From assembly GCA_003030785.1 (NCBI GenBank), contig PYVH01000004.1:1-64000 (forward strand): DNA of 64,000 nucleotides, written 5' to 3'. The notes below the pieces were generated by a model that was not told the DNA's origin, searched no databases, and worked only from the letters and a program-made list of their open reading frames with translations. The DNA is from Marinobacter sp. B9-2. GTDB taxonomy: Bacteria > Pseudomonadota > Gammaproteobacteria > Pseudomonadales > Oleiphilaceae. The translations under genes were made by a program, and so were the position numbers. This document shows, piece by piece, positions 17,048 through 25,787 of the stretch (the first letter of the stretch is position 1; each line of letters begins with the position of its first letter).

Positions 17048-17847
17048 TCGGCGACTCGGTCCAGATACTTCAACACCAGATCCTCGTGTATGCCTTCCAT
17101 TTCAATCAGTTTCAGCGCCGCCCGTATATCATCAGCGTACTGGAGCACGGGCGAGTTTTTCGCAACCGCGATGTAGGACCGTTCTCCGGGCACGAAGAAC
17201 GGTGAAACCTCAACATCCAGGCCCAGTTCCTCAACCGCATACAACCCCACAAGCTCCGGCGCAATCACCACATCCACCCGGCCCTTCTGCATCATCAGCA
17301 TGAGGTTTTCATAACGGGGCGCCGGCTCTTTGAGCAGTTTCTCATCGTTATCAAACCGGGGAAAATACGAAGCGCCTTCAAGCACACCGATGGCCCTGCC
17401 ATAAAGATCGTCGTAACGCTCAATACGGTGGTCTTTGCTCAGATAAAAGAACAACCGCCGTTCCGGGGGAAACGCCGGCGCCACGAATTCCATCAATTCG
17501 GCCCGCTCCTGGGTCTCGAGGGGGCCGAGCATGACATCCACCTCGCCCTGCTGGACCATTCTGAGCACCCGTCGGAAAGGCGCTTCACGGTAGAGCACTT
17601 TCCAGCCAAGACGGTCAGCAATTTCCTCGAAGATATCCACATAGAGGCCGGTTCGCTCGCCACCCTGGATAATCCGGTACGGCGGCGCATGATTGGCACC
17701 CACGGTGACGGTCAGCCCCTCCACGGTTTCTGTGCCCTGCTGGGCCAAAACCGGACACACCAACGCCATCAGAAGGGCGACTGTAAACACTCGCATTCCT
17801 GTCATCCTTGCCCATGGGCTTTTCAGGTTCTTATAGGGTCTGGTCAT
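17044..17847 (-). CDS. Periplasmic solute-binding protein, amino-acid type family 3
   Basis: About 267 residues if read from ATG 17847, which has a GGAG site; an internal ATG at 17796 gives a more conventional signal peptide (MRVFTVALLMALVCPVLA, cleaved before QQ). The mature part shows SBP_bac_3 features: VGANHAPPYRIIQGGERTGLYVDIFEEIADRLG, then QQGEVDVMLGPLETQERAELMEFV. Like the protein at 14860-15672 it has no transporter partners. The two flank an RNase J-like gene in a tightly overlapping three-gene unit, an unusual combination. Confidence 0.8.
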   Translation of the reverse strand: MTRPYKNLKSPWARMTGMRVFTVALLMALVCPVLAQQGTETVEGLTVTVGANHAPPYRIIQGGERTGLYVDIFEEIADRLGWKVLYREAPFRRVLRMVQQGEVDVMLGPLETQERAELMEFVAPAFPPERRLFFYLSKDHRIERYDDLYGRAIGVLEGASYFPRFDNDEKLLKEPAPRYENLMLMMQKGRVDVVIAPELVGLYAVEELGLDVEVSPFFVPGERSYIAVAKNSPVLQYADDIRAALKLIEMEGIHEDLVLKYLDRVAE

Positions 17848-18036
17848 CTGTCTCCAGTATAGACGGTTCAAGATCCGGGATCGCCGGATATACGTAATGA
17901 TGGTTGAATTCAACCACCCGCGGCACAAGTTCTTTTACCAGACCAATCGAGAAGTGATTAGCCAAACTCGTTAAACAGTCATTAACGAAACCTGGTAAAA
18001 AATGCCACACATTCGTCAACAAGAAGGACGGACACC

Positions 18037-18720
18037 ATGAAGATTCTGATGGTTCTCACCTCCCATGACCAGATGGGCGACACCGGCCACAAGACCGGCT
18101 TCTGGCTCGAAGAGTTCACAGCGCCCTACTATGTTTTCCGGGATGCCGGTGCAGAGATCACCATCGCCTCACCGAAAGGCGGCCAGCCGCCGGTAGATCC
18201 CAATAGTGAGGCGGAGGAAGCACTGACTGAAACCACCCGTCGGTTCCAGCAGGATGCCCACGCCAAGGAATCCCTGGCCAGCACCAAGAAGCTTGGCGAT
18301 GTGGACATGAACGAATACGACGCGATTTTCTATCCTGGTGGCCACGGCCCGCTGTGGGATCTGGTCAACAACGACAAGTCCATCGCTCTGATCAAGACCG
18401 CGTACGAACAGGACAAGGTAATCGGTGCAGTCTGCCATGCGCCTGCCGTGTTCAAGAACGTGGAAGTGAAGCCGGGCCAGAACATCGTAGGCGGCCGGGA
18501 AGTCACGGGCTTCACCAACAGTGAGGAAGAAGCGGTAGGCCTCAGCGGTGTGGTGCCCTTCCTGCTGGAAGACATGCTGAAGGAGAACACTGCCACCTAC
18601 ACCCGCGGCGACGACTGGGCACCGCACATCGTGGTGGACGGCAAGCTGATTACCGGGCAGAACCCGGCATCCTCCGAGGGTGCAGCGAAGGCCGTTGTGC
18701 AGGCGCTTCAGGAAGCCTAA
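18037..18720 (+). CDS. DJ-1/PfpI family protein (Hsp31/glyoxalase III-like)
   Basis: A 227-residue class I glutamine-amidotransferase-like protein. C133 in GAVCHAPAV is the nucleophile elbow cysteine, followed by H134, and the segment TGFWLEEFTAPYYVFRDAGAEI near the start contains the glutamate that pairs with it in Hsp31-like proteins. The length and the GGHGPLWDL motif fit the YDR533C/HchA-like subgroup that acts on methylglyoxal or glycated substrates. Cytoplasmic. Transcribed alone; a perfect hairpin lies just after the stop codon. Confidence 0.88.
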   Translation: MKILMVLTSHDQMGDTGHKTGFWLEEFTAPYYVFRDAGAEITIASPKGGQPPVDPNSEAEEALTETTRRFQQDAHAKESLASTKKLGDVDMNEYDAIFYPGGHGPLWDLVNNDKSIALIKTAYEQDKVIGAVCHAPAVFKNVEVKPGQNIVGGREVTGFTNSEEEAVGLSGVVPFLLEDMLKENTATYTRGDDWAPHIVVDGKLITGQNPASSEGAAKAVVQALQEA

Positions 18721-18746
18721 TCCTGTATAGACCATGGCGTTAATCT

Positions 18747-18775
18747 GAGGCCAGATGAGCGTTTCATCTGGCCTC
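18747..18775. terminator. Probable bidirectional terminator hairpin
   Basis: GAGGCCAGATGA and its exact complement (12-bp stem, 5-base loop) lie between the convergent DJ-1 and thioesterase genes. The following tract is only weakly T-rich (CTTTT about 12 bases on), so efficiency is uncertain. Confidence 0.65.
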
Positions 18776-18792
18776 GTCCTCACGCTTTTAAA

Positions 18793-19239
18793 TCACTCAC
18801 CCGCATGACTGATCAACTCGCCGGGAGCGCCCTGCTCCAGCAATTCACGAATGTGATCCGGTATCGTCACCTTCGCCATCACTGAAGGCTGAATGACCAC
18901 ATAGGTAACATCAGCATCGGCGATAAACGCCTCATCCCCGTACCGGAAAAACTCCAGATGCAGTGTGAACGAGGTGTTGCCGATCCGCCCGGCGCGAATG
19001 CGGGCTTCCAGAACGTCGTCAAACTTTGCCGGGGCTTTCCAGTTAACAGTGAGACTCACAACCTGAATATCCAGATCCTGATCCAGCAGATGCTGGTAAT
19101 CGCCAAACAGAGTGCGGATGTACTCGTTCACTGAAATATCAACGAAATCCGCATAACGAGCGTTGAACACCACGCCCTGGGCATCGCATTCGCCATAGCG
19201 AACCCGGAAGCGAAAGCGGAAAGGCAGATCACCAGCCAT
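18793..19239 (-). CDS. YbgC-like acyl-CoA thioesterase (4-hydroxybenzoyl-CoA thioesterase family)
   Basis: A 148-residue hotdog protein. The motif RYGECDAQGVVFNARYADF (14-32) contains the catalytic D19 and the downstream Tyr/Phe pattern of YbgC and of Pseudomonas 4-hydroxybenzoyl-CoA thioesterase. It hydrolyses short-chain or aromatic acyl-CoA esters in the cytoplasm. No tol-pal genes are nearby, so it is not the YbgC of that operon. Confidence 0.85.
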   Translation of the reverse strand: MAGDLPFRFRFRVRYGECDAQGVVFNARYADFVDISVNEYIRTLFGDYQHLLDQDLDIQVVSLTVNWKAPAKFDDVLEARIRAGRIGNTSFTLHLEFFRYGDEAFIADADVTYVVIQPSVMAKVTIPDHIRELLEQGAPGELISHAGE

Positions 19240-19301
19240 GAAGCTCTCCGATTAAAGTTCAGTTACTGTCGCCAACAGCTTCTCATATCTGTGCTAACGT
19301 T

Positions 19302-20063
19302 TTGAGGAATATCTCAAAAAAGCTGGCCATCGCTATGAGCAACCCCAAGCACACCCTTTTCTGGATGACGCTGTTCCTTGGCGTGGTCGTCATCGTCGGC
19401 GCCCTCATCCACAAGCCCCTGATCTCTGCCTTTATGGCCAACTGGGTTTTCAATCTGCTGATTCTCGGGGTTCTGATCATCGGCATTGCCCTGACCTACC
19501 GGCAGGTGTTTGTACTGTTTCCGGAGCTGAAGTGGATCGCCCAGTTCAGAACCGGCCACGCCGGGCTTTCCGTGGTTCAGGAACCCAAATTGCTGAAGCC
19601 ACTGGCTAGACAGCTCGGCGAGGATGCTACAAAGGACCGTTTCACGCTCTCTACCCTGTCCCTGAGAACCGTGCTCGATGGCATTCATTCCCGCATGGAT
19701 GAACAGCGGGAAATCACCCGTTATTTCATCAGCCTGCTGGTGTTCCTGGGGCTGCTGGGCACCTTCTGGGGCCTGCTGGGCACCATTAACTCGGTCGGCC
19801 AGGTTATTACCGGCCTGGACATGAGCCAGGAAGACTTCGGCAAAGTGTTTGCGGAACTTCAGGAAGGCCTGCTTACGCCCTTGGAGGGTATGGGCACGGC
19901 TTTCAGCTCCTCCCTTCTGGGCCTCGGCGGCTCTCTGATCCTTGGTTTCCTTGACATCCAGGCCGGCCATGCCCAGAACCGTTTCTATGACGGCCTTGAG
20001 GAGTGGCTGACTGGCGTGACCAACCTTGTTGACCGGGTAGACGACGAGAAAGACCTGTCATGA
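19302..20063 (+). CDS. MotA/TolQ/ExbB-like proton channel subunit
   Basis: A 253-residue membrane protein with helices near 20-38, 45-65, 140-165 and 195-220. The block LLGTFWGLLGTINSVGQ followed by LEGMGTAFSSSLLGLGGSLILGF is the MotA_ExbB signature. The downstream gene overlaps by 4 bases and encodes a MotB-like partner, so the two form a stator-type ion-driven complex in the inner membrane. It is distinct from the flagellar PomAB pair at 53676-55366. The start is uncertain: TTG 19302 or ATG 19335 (MSNPKHTLFW); neither has a clear ribosome site. Confidence 0.85.
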   Translation: MRNISKKLAIAMSNPKHTLFWMTLFLGVVVIVGALIHKPLISAFMANWVFNLLILGVLIIGIALTYRQVFVLFPELKWIAQFRTGHAGLSVVQEPKLLKPLARQLGEDATKDRFTLSTLSLRTVLDGIHSRMDEQREITRYFISLLVFLGLLGTFWGLLGTINSVGQVITGLDMSQEDFGKVFAELQEGLLTPLEGMGTAFSSSLLGLGGSLILGFLDIQAGHAQNRFYDGLEEWLTGVTNLVDRVDDEKDLS

Positions 20064-21085
20064 TCGGTTCCAGGCGTCGAAGCCGAAGCACCACAAACGT
20101 CTGGCCGGGGTACGTGGATGCCCTTTCGGCCTTGCTGATGCTGGTCATCTTCATGCTGCTGGTGTACGTGGTCAGCCAGCTCTATTTATCCCAGACCCTG
20201 TCTGACCGGGATACCCAGCTCGCCCGCCTGAATGCCCAGTTGAACGAACTCTCGGAGCTGCTGGGTCTGGAAGAAAGCAGAAGCGAGGCGCTGGAAGACC
20301 AGTTGACCAGCGTTCAGGAGCGGAACGACAGCCTGGTCGACCAGCTTGAATCCACCCGAGAGCAGTTGATGCGGCAGACCGCCATGGCCGATGCCCAGTC
20401 GGAGCGGCTGGCCAGCATGGAAGAGTCCATTGACGAAAAGGACGAGGTATCCGCCAGCCAGCAGGCAATGATCCTGAGGCTGTCCAACCAGATTGCTTCA
20501 TTGCGGGAGCAGCTCAGGCAGATTGCCTCGGCGCTGGAGCTTCAGGAGGAGATGACAGCTGAGAAAGAGCAGGAACTGGAACAGGTCAGTCGACGGCTGA
20601 ATACGCTGCTGGCCGAGCGGGTCAGCCAGTTGGAACAGTACCAGTCTGAATTCTTTGCCCGGCTCCGGGATATTCTTGCCGGAAACGAGAACGTCCGCAT
20701 TGTCGGCGACCGCTTCCTGCTGCCGTCAGAACTGCTGTTTGCCTCCGCCTCGGCGGAACTGGGCGAGGAAGGCCGGCAAGAGCTGGACAAGCTTGCTGAT
20801 TTGCTGCTGGATGTTTCAGCCAGGATTCCTGATGACGTTGACTGGATTCTGAGAATTGACGGCCATACCGATGTCATACCTATCAACACCCCGAGATTCC
20901 CTTCCAACTGGGAGCTGTCCACCGCCCGGGCGGTTGCAGTCGTTCGCTACCTGGCTGACCAGGGGGTTCCGGAACGGCGCATGGCGGCTGCCGGCTTTGG
21001 CGAGTTCTTCCCGGTGGCGGAAGGCACCTCGCCGGAGGCACTTCAGAGAAACCGGCGAATTGAGCTGAAGCTGACGGACCGCTAA
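20060..21085 (+). CDS. MotB/OmpA-like peptidoglycan-binding stator partner with long coiled coil
   Basis: A 341-residue protein: short basic cytoplasmic end, one transmembrane helix (about 20-45) with the ion-binding Asp D20 in GYVDALSALLM, a long Gln/Glu/Leu-rich coiled coil (about 50-205), and an OmpA C-terminal domain (about 220-341) with DGHTDVIPI and the NWELSTARA...GFGEFFPV pattern that binds peptidoglycan. The coiled coil is much longer than in MotB, placing the peptidoglycan domain far from the membrane. Overlap ATGA with the channel gene shows coupling. The partners resemble neither TolR nor flagellar MotB closely; the driven machine is unknown. Confidence 0.85.
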   Translation: MIGSRRRSRSTTNVWPGYVDALSALLMLVIFMLLVYVVSQLYLSQTLSDRDTQLARLNAQLNELSELLGLEESRSEALEDQLTSVQERNDSLVDQLESTREQLMRQTAMADAQSERLASMEESIDEKDEVSASQQAMILRLSNQIASLREQLRQIASALELQEEMTAEKEQELEQVSRRLNTLLAERVSQLEQYQSEFFARLRDILAGNENVRIVGDRFLLPSELLFASASAELGEEGRQELDKLADLLLDVSARIPDDVDWILRIDGHTDVIPINTPRFPSNWELSTARAVAVVRYLADQGVPERRMAAAGFGEFFPVAEGTSPEALQRNRRIELKLTDR

Positions 21086-22029
21086 TTCTGCGAATGGGTC
21101 AGCAGGGCGTTCACCGTCCCGGTGTATGGCGCCTCAATGCTCAGCCGCTCGCAACGTCGCAGGACCGCGCCGGCAATACTGTCGAGCTCCAGGGGCCGCC
21201 CTTTTTCCTTGTCGACCAGCATCGACGTCTTGATGGCGTTGAAGTTGCTGATCAGGTCGAACATTTCGGCCAGATCCTCCGGCCCCAGGTTGACGTCGTC
21301 GGCCTTCGACGCTGCTACGGTTTCCGCCATCATTCCATGGACAATCTTCCCGAACTCGGGGTGGTGCGTGAGGCTCCGGGTATCGAGGCCGGTCAGGGCC
21401 GAGAGCGGGTTCACGCCATTGTTGATCACCAGCTTGCGCCAGAGCTCGTAACGGATGTTGTCGGAGACGGTTGTTGGAATACCGGCGGCATTGAACAATG
21501 CTTCCAACCGTCGGAGCAGGGAAATGCGGAGATCGTCAGGTCGCTGCCTCGGCCAGGCACCCATCACAACCTGGGCAACGCCCTCGGCGAACACCTGCCC
21601 GGGTTCGGTAATGTGGCCGCCAATGCGCACCGCAAGCCCACCCAGTACTCGATCCTCACCAACCACTTCCGCAATCACCGGCTCGTTATCCACTCCGTTC
21701 TGAAGCGAGAGAACCGGAACAGCGGCACTTTCCAGCCAGCTGGCGAGCTCCGCCATTACCGGAGCAGTGGCCGTTGACTTCAAAGCAATAACAATCAAAT
21801 CGAAGTCATCGGGCTCATGCTTCTGGATCAGCTCTGTGTGGGAAAAGGCCGGCAGTGCCTGATGCAGAACTTCCCCTTCATAATCAACAGTCAACCCCTG
21901 GGCTTTCAGAGCGTTGAGATGATCACCACGCGCAGTCAGAACCAGCTCGTGTCCCGCTCGTGCGAGTCTTGCAGCGTAATACCCACCGATGCCACCGGCA
22001 CCAATCATCAGAATCTTCAGACCTGCCAA
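21082..22029 (-). CDS. panE: 2-dehydropantoate 2-reductase (ketopantoate reductase family)
   Basis: A 315-residue protein starting from TTG 22029 with a GAGG site. The Rossmann motif GAGGIGG (10-16) binds NADPH, and ELWRKLVINNGVNPLSALTG contains the catalytic lysine and conserved Asn of ketopantoate reductase. It would make pantoate for coenzyme A synthesis. Several paralogues of this family act on other 2-oxoacids, so panE itself is probable but not certain. It lies 43 bases after the last gene of the phenol operon on the same strand and could be read through from it. Convergent with the MotB-like gene, stop codons overlapping by 4 bases. Confidence 0.8.
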   Translation of the reverse strand: MAGLKILMIGAGGIGGYYAARLARAGHELVLTARGDHLNALKAQGLTVDYEGEVLHQALPAFSHTELIQKHEPDDFDLIVIALKSTATAPVMAELASWLESAAVPVLSLQNGVDNEPVIAEVVGEDRVLGGLAVRIGGHITEPGQVFAEGVAQVVMGAWPRQRPDDLRISLLRRLEALFNAAGIPTTVSDNIRYELWRKLVINNGVNPLSALTGLDTRSLTHHPEFGKIVHGMMAETVAASKADDVNLGPEDLAEMFDLISNFNAIKTSMLVDKEKGRPLELDSIAGAVLRRCERLSIEAPYTGTVNALLTHSQN

Positions 22030-22072
22030 GGGAACCTCATTGCTCAGGGAACGTAAGTGCCTGTCCTTATTA

Positions 22073-22747
22073 TTACCTCATCCAGCCAAATCCGGACAGC
22101 ATCTGGCCGGCATTATTCATACCACTGCTGAACATCCGCTGGGGGAACTTGCACCCGCCAAGCGTAAACGCGGCGTTAAGGAGGCACACAGTTGGATCTT
22201 CCAGCTTAGGGCTACGTTTGTTGCGAGACAGCCCCCCCTTGAAGGAAATCGCGGCACCCCACTGCTGGTCCTGAACCCAGCCATTAAGCATCTCACGCAA
22301 ATGTCGGTCATGCAGCGATACCTGGCTTTCGCGTTTGTCATCCAGGCAGATAACGAGGACACCCTGCTCACGAATGGTTTCCAGACACTGCCCGACAAGC
22401 CGGTACTCATCTTCACTCATCCCGGTATTGAGTCGGAGTTCACAAAGATCCGCCGGCTCTTCGGAAAGCAAGGCCCGAAGAAGCTTCTCTCTCCCTTCGG
22501 TCATTTCATCCTGAATCCCCGGTGCAAAGCCCTGGGAACTGAGCAGAGAAAAAACACGCTCCGAGCACTCATGGTCACCTTTCAAATGGGTAACCACGGG
22601 CGCCTGAAGGCTCGCGTCCGTGCTTAAAAGCAAAACACTCCTGACCCTCTGCCCCCAGATCATCCGCGCGGGTCCGGAGGCAGCCTCTCGCTGAGACTCC
22701 AGACTTCGTGCATTACAGGAGACAAATAACACCGGCAGTTTGTCCAC
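22073..22747 (-). CDS. LigB/DODA-type extradiol dioxygenase homologue lacking metal ligands (predicted pseudoenzyme)
   Basis: About 224 residues from GTG 22747, which has a GGAGGA site 4 bases upstream. The chain follows the class III (DODA/YgiD) extradiol fold: LPVLFVS, VRSVLLLST, LVGQCLETIREQGVLVI, DRHLREMLNGWV and a final TLGGCK...GFGWM. Yet the residues that bind the metal in the family are replaced: SHGSP is SCNAR (C11), SAHWE is STDAS (D44), the THN of GSGSxTHN is gone and the late HPTEEH reads SPKLED. The frame is intact with normal codon use, so it is not a decayed pseudogene. It is the sixteenth gene of the phenol operon, 36 bases after dmpI. Role unknown: structural, regulatory or ring-compound binding. 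Confidence 0.7.
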   Translation of the reverse strand: MDKLPVLFVSCNARSLESQREAASGPARMIWGQRVRSVLLLSTDASLQAPVVTHLKGDHECSERVFSLLSSQGFAPGIQDEMTEGREKLLRALLSEEPADLCELRLNTGMSEDEYRLVGQCLETIREQGVLVICLDDKRESQVSLHDRHLREMLNGWVQDQQWGAAISFKGGLSRNKRSPKLEDPTVCLLNAAFTLGGCKFPQRMFSSGMNNAGQMLSGFGWMR

Positions 22748-22783
22748 GACTTCCTCCAAAACAGGCCCGCTCAAAGCTGCGGC

Positions 22784-22975
22784 TCATCGCCCCAGCTTCC
22801 TCGCAGATTGGCCACCGATACCGAAATGCTGCTTCGGCATTTCATTGATAATGATTCGGACACTCTCTACGGGCGCCCCAAGCGAACGGCAAAGTGCGTC
22901 GGTAACCTCTCTGATGAGCGCTTCCTTTTGCTCATCAGACCGGCCTTCCAGGATGTTGATCTGGGCGACAGGCAT
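22784..22975 (-). CDS. dmpI: 4-oxalocrotonate tautomerase
   Basis: 63 residues including the initiator Met, the exact size of DmpI/XylH. Proline follows the Met, so it becomes the catalytic N-terminal Pro1 after processing; the EGRSDEQK segment and the Arg in VRIIINEMP supply the substrate-binding arginines. It isomerises 4-oxalocrotonate (2-hydroxymuconate) to 2-oxohex-3-enedioate in the oxidative branch of the meta-cleavage pathway, probably as a hexamer in the cytoplasm. GGAGG precedes the ATG. Last canonical gene of the operon. Confidence 0.95.
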   Translation of the reverse strand: MPVAQINILEGRSDEQKEALIREVTDALCRSLGAPVESVRIIINEMPKQHFGIGGQSARKLGR

Positions 22976-22984
22976 AAAACCTCC

Positions 22985-23779
22985 TTATTCGAATCGAGCG
23001 GATACCGTACCCAGACCCTGGTACCGGACGGTAATGTTGTCACCGGGCTCAACCGTGATGGCTGCGGTAATACCGCCGGTCATGATGAAGGTTCCGGCGG
23101 GGATGTGTTCGCCTCGCTCGGCCAGCAGGTTGGCCAGCATGGCAACACTGGAAGCCGGATGGCCCAGTACGGCCGCACCCGCACCCACATCCACTACCTC
23201 ACCATTTTTCTCGACCACCACACCCAGGGTTTTCAGGTCCACGTCGGCAACATCAGCCATCTGGCCGCCGGTGATGAAGCGGGTGGAGGAGGCGTTATCC
23301 GCCACCACGCTCACCAGATCAAACTTGAAGTTCTCGTAGCGCGAGTCAATGACTTCTACCGCGGGAATCACGAAGTCGGTGGCGGCCAGAACCTGGCCAA
23401 TGTGGCAGCCCGGGCCCTTCAGCGGCTCCTTGGTGACAAACGCTATCTCCGCCTCGATTTTCGGGTGGATCAGTTCATTGGTGTTCACCACTCCACCGTC
23501 GGGCACGCTGAAGTAATCGGCCAGGAAGCCGTAGATGGGGGTTTCCACACCCATCTGGGCCATCTTGGCCCAGGACGTGAGGCCCATTTTCATGCCAACG
23601 ACTTTGTTGCCACGGGCCTCCTTGCGACGGCGGATTTCCCACTGCACGTCGTAGGCGTCCTCGAAGGTCATGTCTGGAAAGTCGTTGGTGACTTTGGTGA
23701 TGTCATGGGCCTGCAATTCGGCGTTTTCCACGTGCTCCGCCAGGGCCAGGACCTGTTCACGGCTCAATGTCTTGCTCAT
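22985..23779 (-). CDS. dmpH: 4-oxalocrotonate decarboxylase (2-oxo-3-hexenedioate decarboxylase)
   Basis: 264 residues, matching DmpH/XylI. It is homologous to the hydratase DmpE encoded nearby (shared motifs such as [20 protein letters not shown] and the IEAEIAFV metal-binding segment). It decarboxylates 2-oxohex-3-enedioate to 2-hydroxypenta-2,4-dienoate with Mg2+, in complex with DmpE so that the unstable product is passed on. Its ATG overlaps the stop of dmpG (ATGA), so coupled translation is expected. Confidence 0.95.
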   Translation of the reverse strand: MSKTLSREQVLALAEHVENAELQAHDITKVTNDFPDMTFEDAYDVQWEIRRRKEARGNKVVGMKMGLTSWAKMAQMGVETPIYGFLADYFSVPDGGVVNTNELIHPKIEAEIAFVTKEPLKGPGCHIGQVLAATDFVIPAVEVIDSRYENFKFDLVSVVADNASSTRFITGGQMADVADVDLKTLGVVVEKNGEVVDVGAGAAVLGHPASSVAMLANLLAERGEHIPAGTFIMTGGITAAITVEPGDNITVRYQGLGTVSARFE

Positions 23780-24813
23780 GCTTTTTGCTCCTTCTGCGCC
23801 GCCAGCAGATCCAGCGCCACATCCACAATCATGTCTTCCTGGCCACCCACCATGCGGCGTTTGCCCAGTTCAACGAGAATATCCACGGTCTTCAGCCCGT
23901 ACTTCTGCGCCGCCACTTCGGAGTGGCGCAGGAAGCTGGAGTAGACTCCGGCGTAACCCAGGGCCAAAGTTTCACGATCCACCCGCACCGGGCGGTCCTG
24001 CAGCGGACGTACAATGTCGTCGGCGGCGTCCATCAGGGCGTACACGTCGGTACCGTGCTCCCAGCCCATCTTGTCGAAGGCGGCAATGCAGACTTCCAGC
24101 GGGGCGTTACCGGCGCCGGCGCCCATGCCGGAGAGGCTGGCGTCGATGCGGTCACAGCCTTCTTCCACTGCGACGATGGAGTTGGCCACCCCCAGCGCCA
24201 GGTTGTGGTGGGCGTGGATGCCCGTTTTGGTTTCCGGTTTCAGAACATCCTTCAGGGCCCGGAAGCGGTCCCGGATGTCGTTCATGTTCATGGCACCGCC
24301 GGAATCCACCACGTACAGGCAGGTAGCACCGTAGTCTTCCATCAGTTTGGCTTGTTCTGCGAGGCCCTGTGGGGTCTGCATGTGGCTCATCATCAAGAAG
24401 CCGACGGTATCCATGCCGAGCTTTCTGGCGTGCTCGATGTGCTGTTTGGAGACATCCGCTTCAGTGCAGTGAGTTGCCACACGTACGATGCGGGCACCGG
24501 CTTTGTAGGCGTTGTCCAGGTCGTGGACGGTACCGATACCGGGCAGCAGCAGGGTGGCAATCTGGGCGTGCTCCACCACTTCGGCCACCGCTTCGATCCA
24601 CTCCAGGTCGGTGTGGGCGCCGAAGCCGTAGTTAAAGCTGGAACCTTGCAGGCCGTCGCCGTGGGCGACTTCGATGCTGTCGACTTTCGCTTTATCCAGG
24701 GCCCGTGCGATGTCCTGCACGTTCTTGATGGAGTACTGGTGACGAATGGCGTGGCTGCCGTCGCGCAGGGTCACGTCGGAGATATAGAGTTTCTTGCCAG
24801 GGTTATAAGTCAT
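23776..24813 (-). CDS. dmpG: 4-hydroxy-2-oxovalerate aldolase
   Basis: 345 residues with the DRE-TIM aldolase start [17 protein letters not shown], whose Arg-Asp pair and His bind substrate and Mn2+, and [14 protein letters not shown] with the metal-binding His pair. It cleaves 4-hydroxy-2-oxovalerate into pyruvate and acetaldehyde and channels the aldehyde to DmpF, with which it forms a bifunctional complex. The gene order DmpF then DmpG with 12 bases between is the normal one. Confidence 0.96.
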   Translation of the reverse strand: MTYNPGKKLYISDVTLRDGSHAIRHQYSIKNVQDIARALDKAKVDSIEVAHGDGLQGSSFNYGFGAHTDLEWIEAVAEVVEHAQIATLLLPGIGTVHDLDNAYKAGARIVRVATHCTEADVSKQHIEHARKLGMDTVGFLMMSHMQTPQGLAEQAKLMEDYGATCLYVVDSGGAMNMNDIRDRFRALKDVLKPETKTGIHAHHNLALGVANSIVAVEEGCDRIDASLSGMGAGAGNAPLEVCIAAFDKMGWEHGTDVYALMDAADDIVRPLQDRPVRVDRETLALGYAGVYSSFLRHSEVAAQKYGLKTVDILVELGKRRMVGGQEDMIVDVALDLLAAQKEQKA

Positions 24814-24825
24814 GATTCAGTCTCC

Positions 24826-25761
24826 TCACTTGACCAGCGATTCGGCAATGCGCTCGGCGGTGCCGAGAGCTGCGGAGGTCATGATGTCCAGATTGCCGGC
24901 GTAGGCGGGCAGGTAATGGGCAGCGCCTTCCACTTCCAGGAAGATGGAGGTTTTCAGGCCACTGAAGCGGCCCAGGCCCGGGACATTCATGGGCTGGTCT
25001 TCAGGGATGTCGTCGAACTGCACCTTCTGCTTGAGGCGGTAGCCCGGCACGTAGCTGTTCACGGCCTTGACCATCTCTTCCACGGACGCTTCCACCTGGG
25101 CCTTGTCGGCCGCATCCGAGAGCACGTATACGGTGTCGCGCATCAGCAGGGGTGGTTCGGCGGGGTTCAGGATGATGATGGCCTTGCCCTTCTGGGCACC
25201 ACCCACCACTTCGATGGCCCGGGAGGTGGTTTCGGTGAATTCGTCGATGTTGGCGCGAGTGCCGGGACCGGCGGACTTCGAGGAGATCGAGGCTACAATC
25301 TCCGCGTAGTGGGCCTTGGCGACTCGTGATACCGCGGCCACCATCGGAATGGTGGCCTGACCACCACAGGTGACCATGTTGACGTTGCCTTCCTGGAGCT
25401 GCTGCTCAAGGTTCACCACCGGCACACAGTAGGGACCAATCGCCGCCGGGGTCATATCAATGATCTTGATGTTCTCTTTGTGGCCGCGCAGGAACACTTC
25501 ATTGTGCATGTGGGCCTTCGCGGAGGTGGCGTCAAACACGATGTCGATGTCCGCAAATTCCGGCATCTTCACCAGGCCGTCCACGCCTTCGTGGGTGGTG
25601 GCCACGCCCATGCGGGCAGCTCGGGCCAGACCGTCCGATTCCGGATCAATCCCGACCATTGCGCCCATTTCAATGTTCTTGCCATTGCGCAGGATCTTGA
25701 TCATCAGATCGGTGCCGATGTTGCCCGAGCCGATGATCGCTGCCTTGATTTTCTTGCTCAT
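24826..25761 (-). CDS. dmpF: Acetaldehyde dehydrogenase (acylating)
   Basis: 311 residues from ATG 25761, preceded by GAGGAAAAGG. An ATG at 25791 overlapping the dmpE stop would add ten residues not found in the family. [13 protein letters not shown] is the NAD-binding motif, and the cysteine in [10 protein letters not shown] is the catalytic nucleophile. It oxidises acetaldehyde from DmpG to acetyl-CoA with NAD+ and CoA, the last step of the meta pathway. Confidence 0.95.
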   Translation of the reverse strand: MSKKIKAAIIGSGNIGTDLMIKILRNGKNIEMGAMVGIDPESDGLARAARMGVATTHEGVDGLVKMPEFADIDIVFDATSAKAHMHNEVFLRGHKENIKIIDMTPAAIGPYCVPVVNLEQQLQEGNVNMVTCGGQATIPMVAAVSRVAKAHYAEIVASISSKSAGPGTRANIDEFTETTSRAIEVVGGAQKGKAIIILNPAEPPLLMRDTVYVLSDAADKAQVEASVEEMVKAVNSYVPGYRLKQKVQFDDIPEDQPMNVPGLGRFSGLKTSIFLEVEGAAHYLPAYAGNLDIMTSAALGTAERIAESLVK

Positions 25762-25787
25762 AGCCTTTTCCTCATTGTTCTTTTCGG

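Noticed and set aside
19302-21085. ZorAB of a Zorya phage-defence system
   Set aside because: The long extension is in the MotB-like partner rather than the channel subunit, and no ZorC, ZorD or ZorE-like gene is next to it.
23767-25329. A 520-codon plus-strand open frame opposite dmpF and dmpG
   Set aside because: It is the antisense reflection of two well-defined enzymes in high-GC DNA. The His/Val/Gly-rich translation has no family motif.
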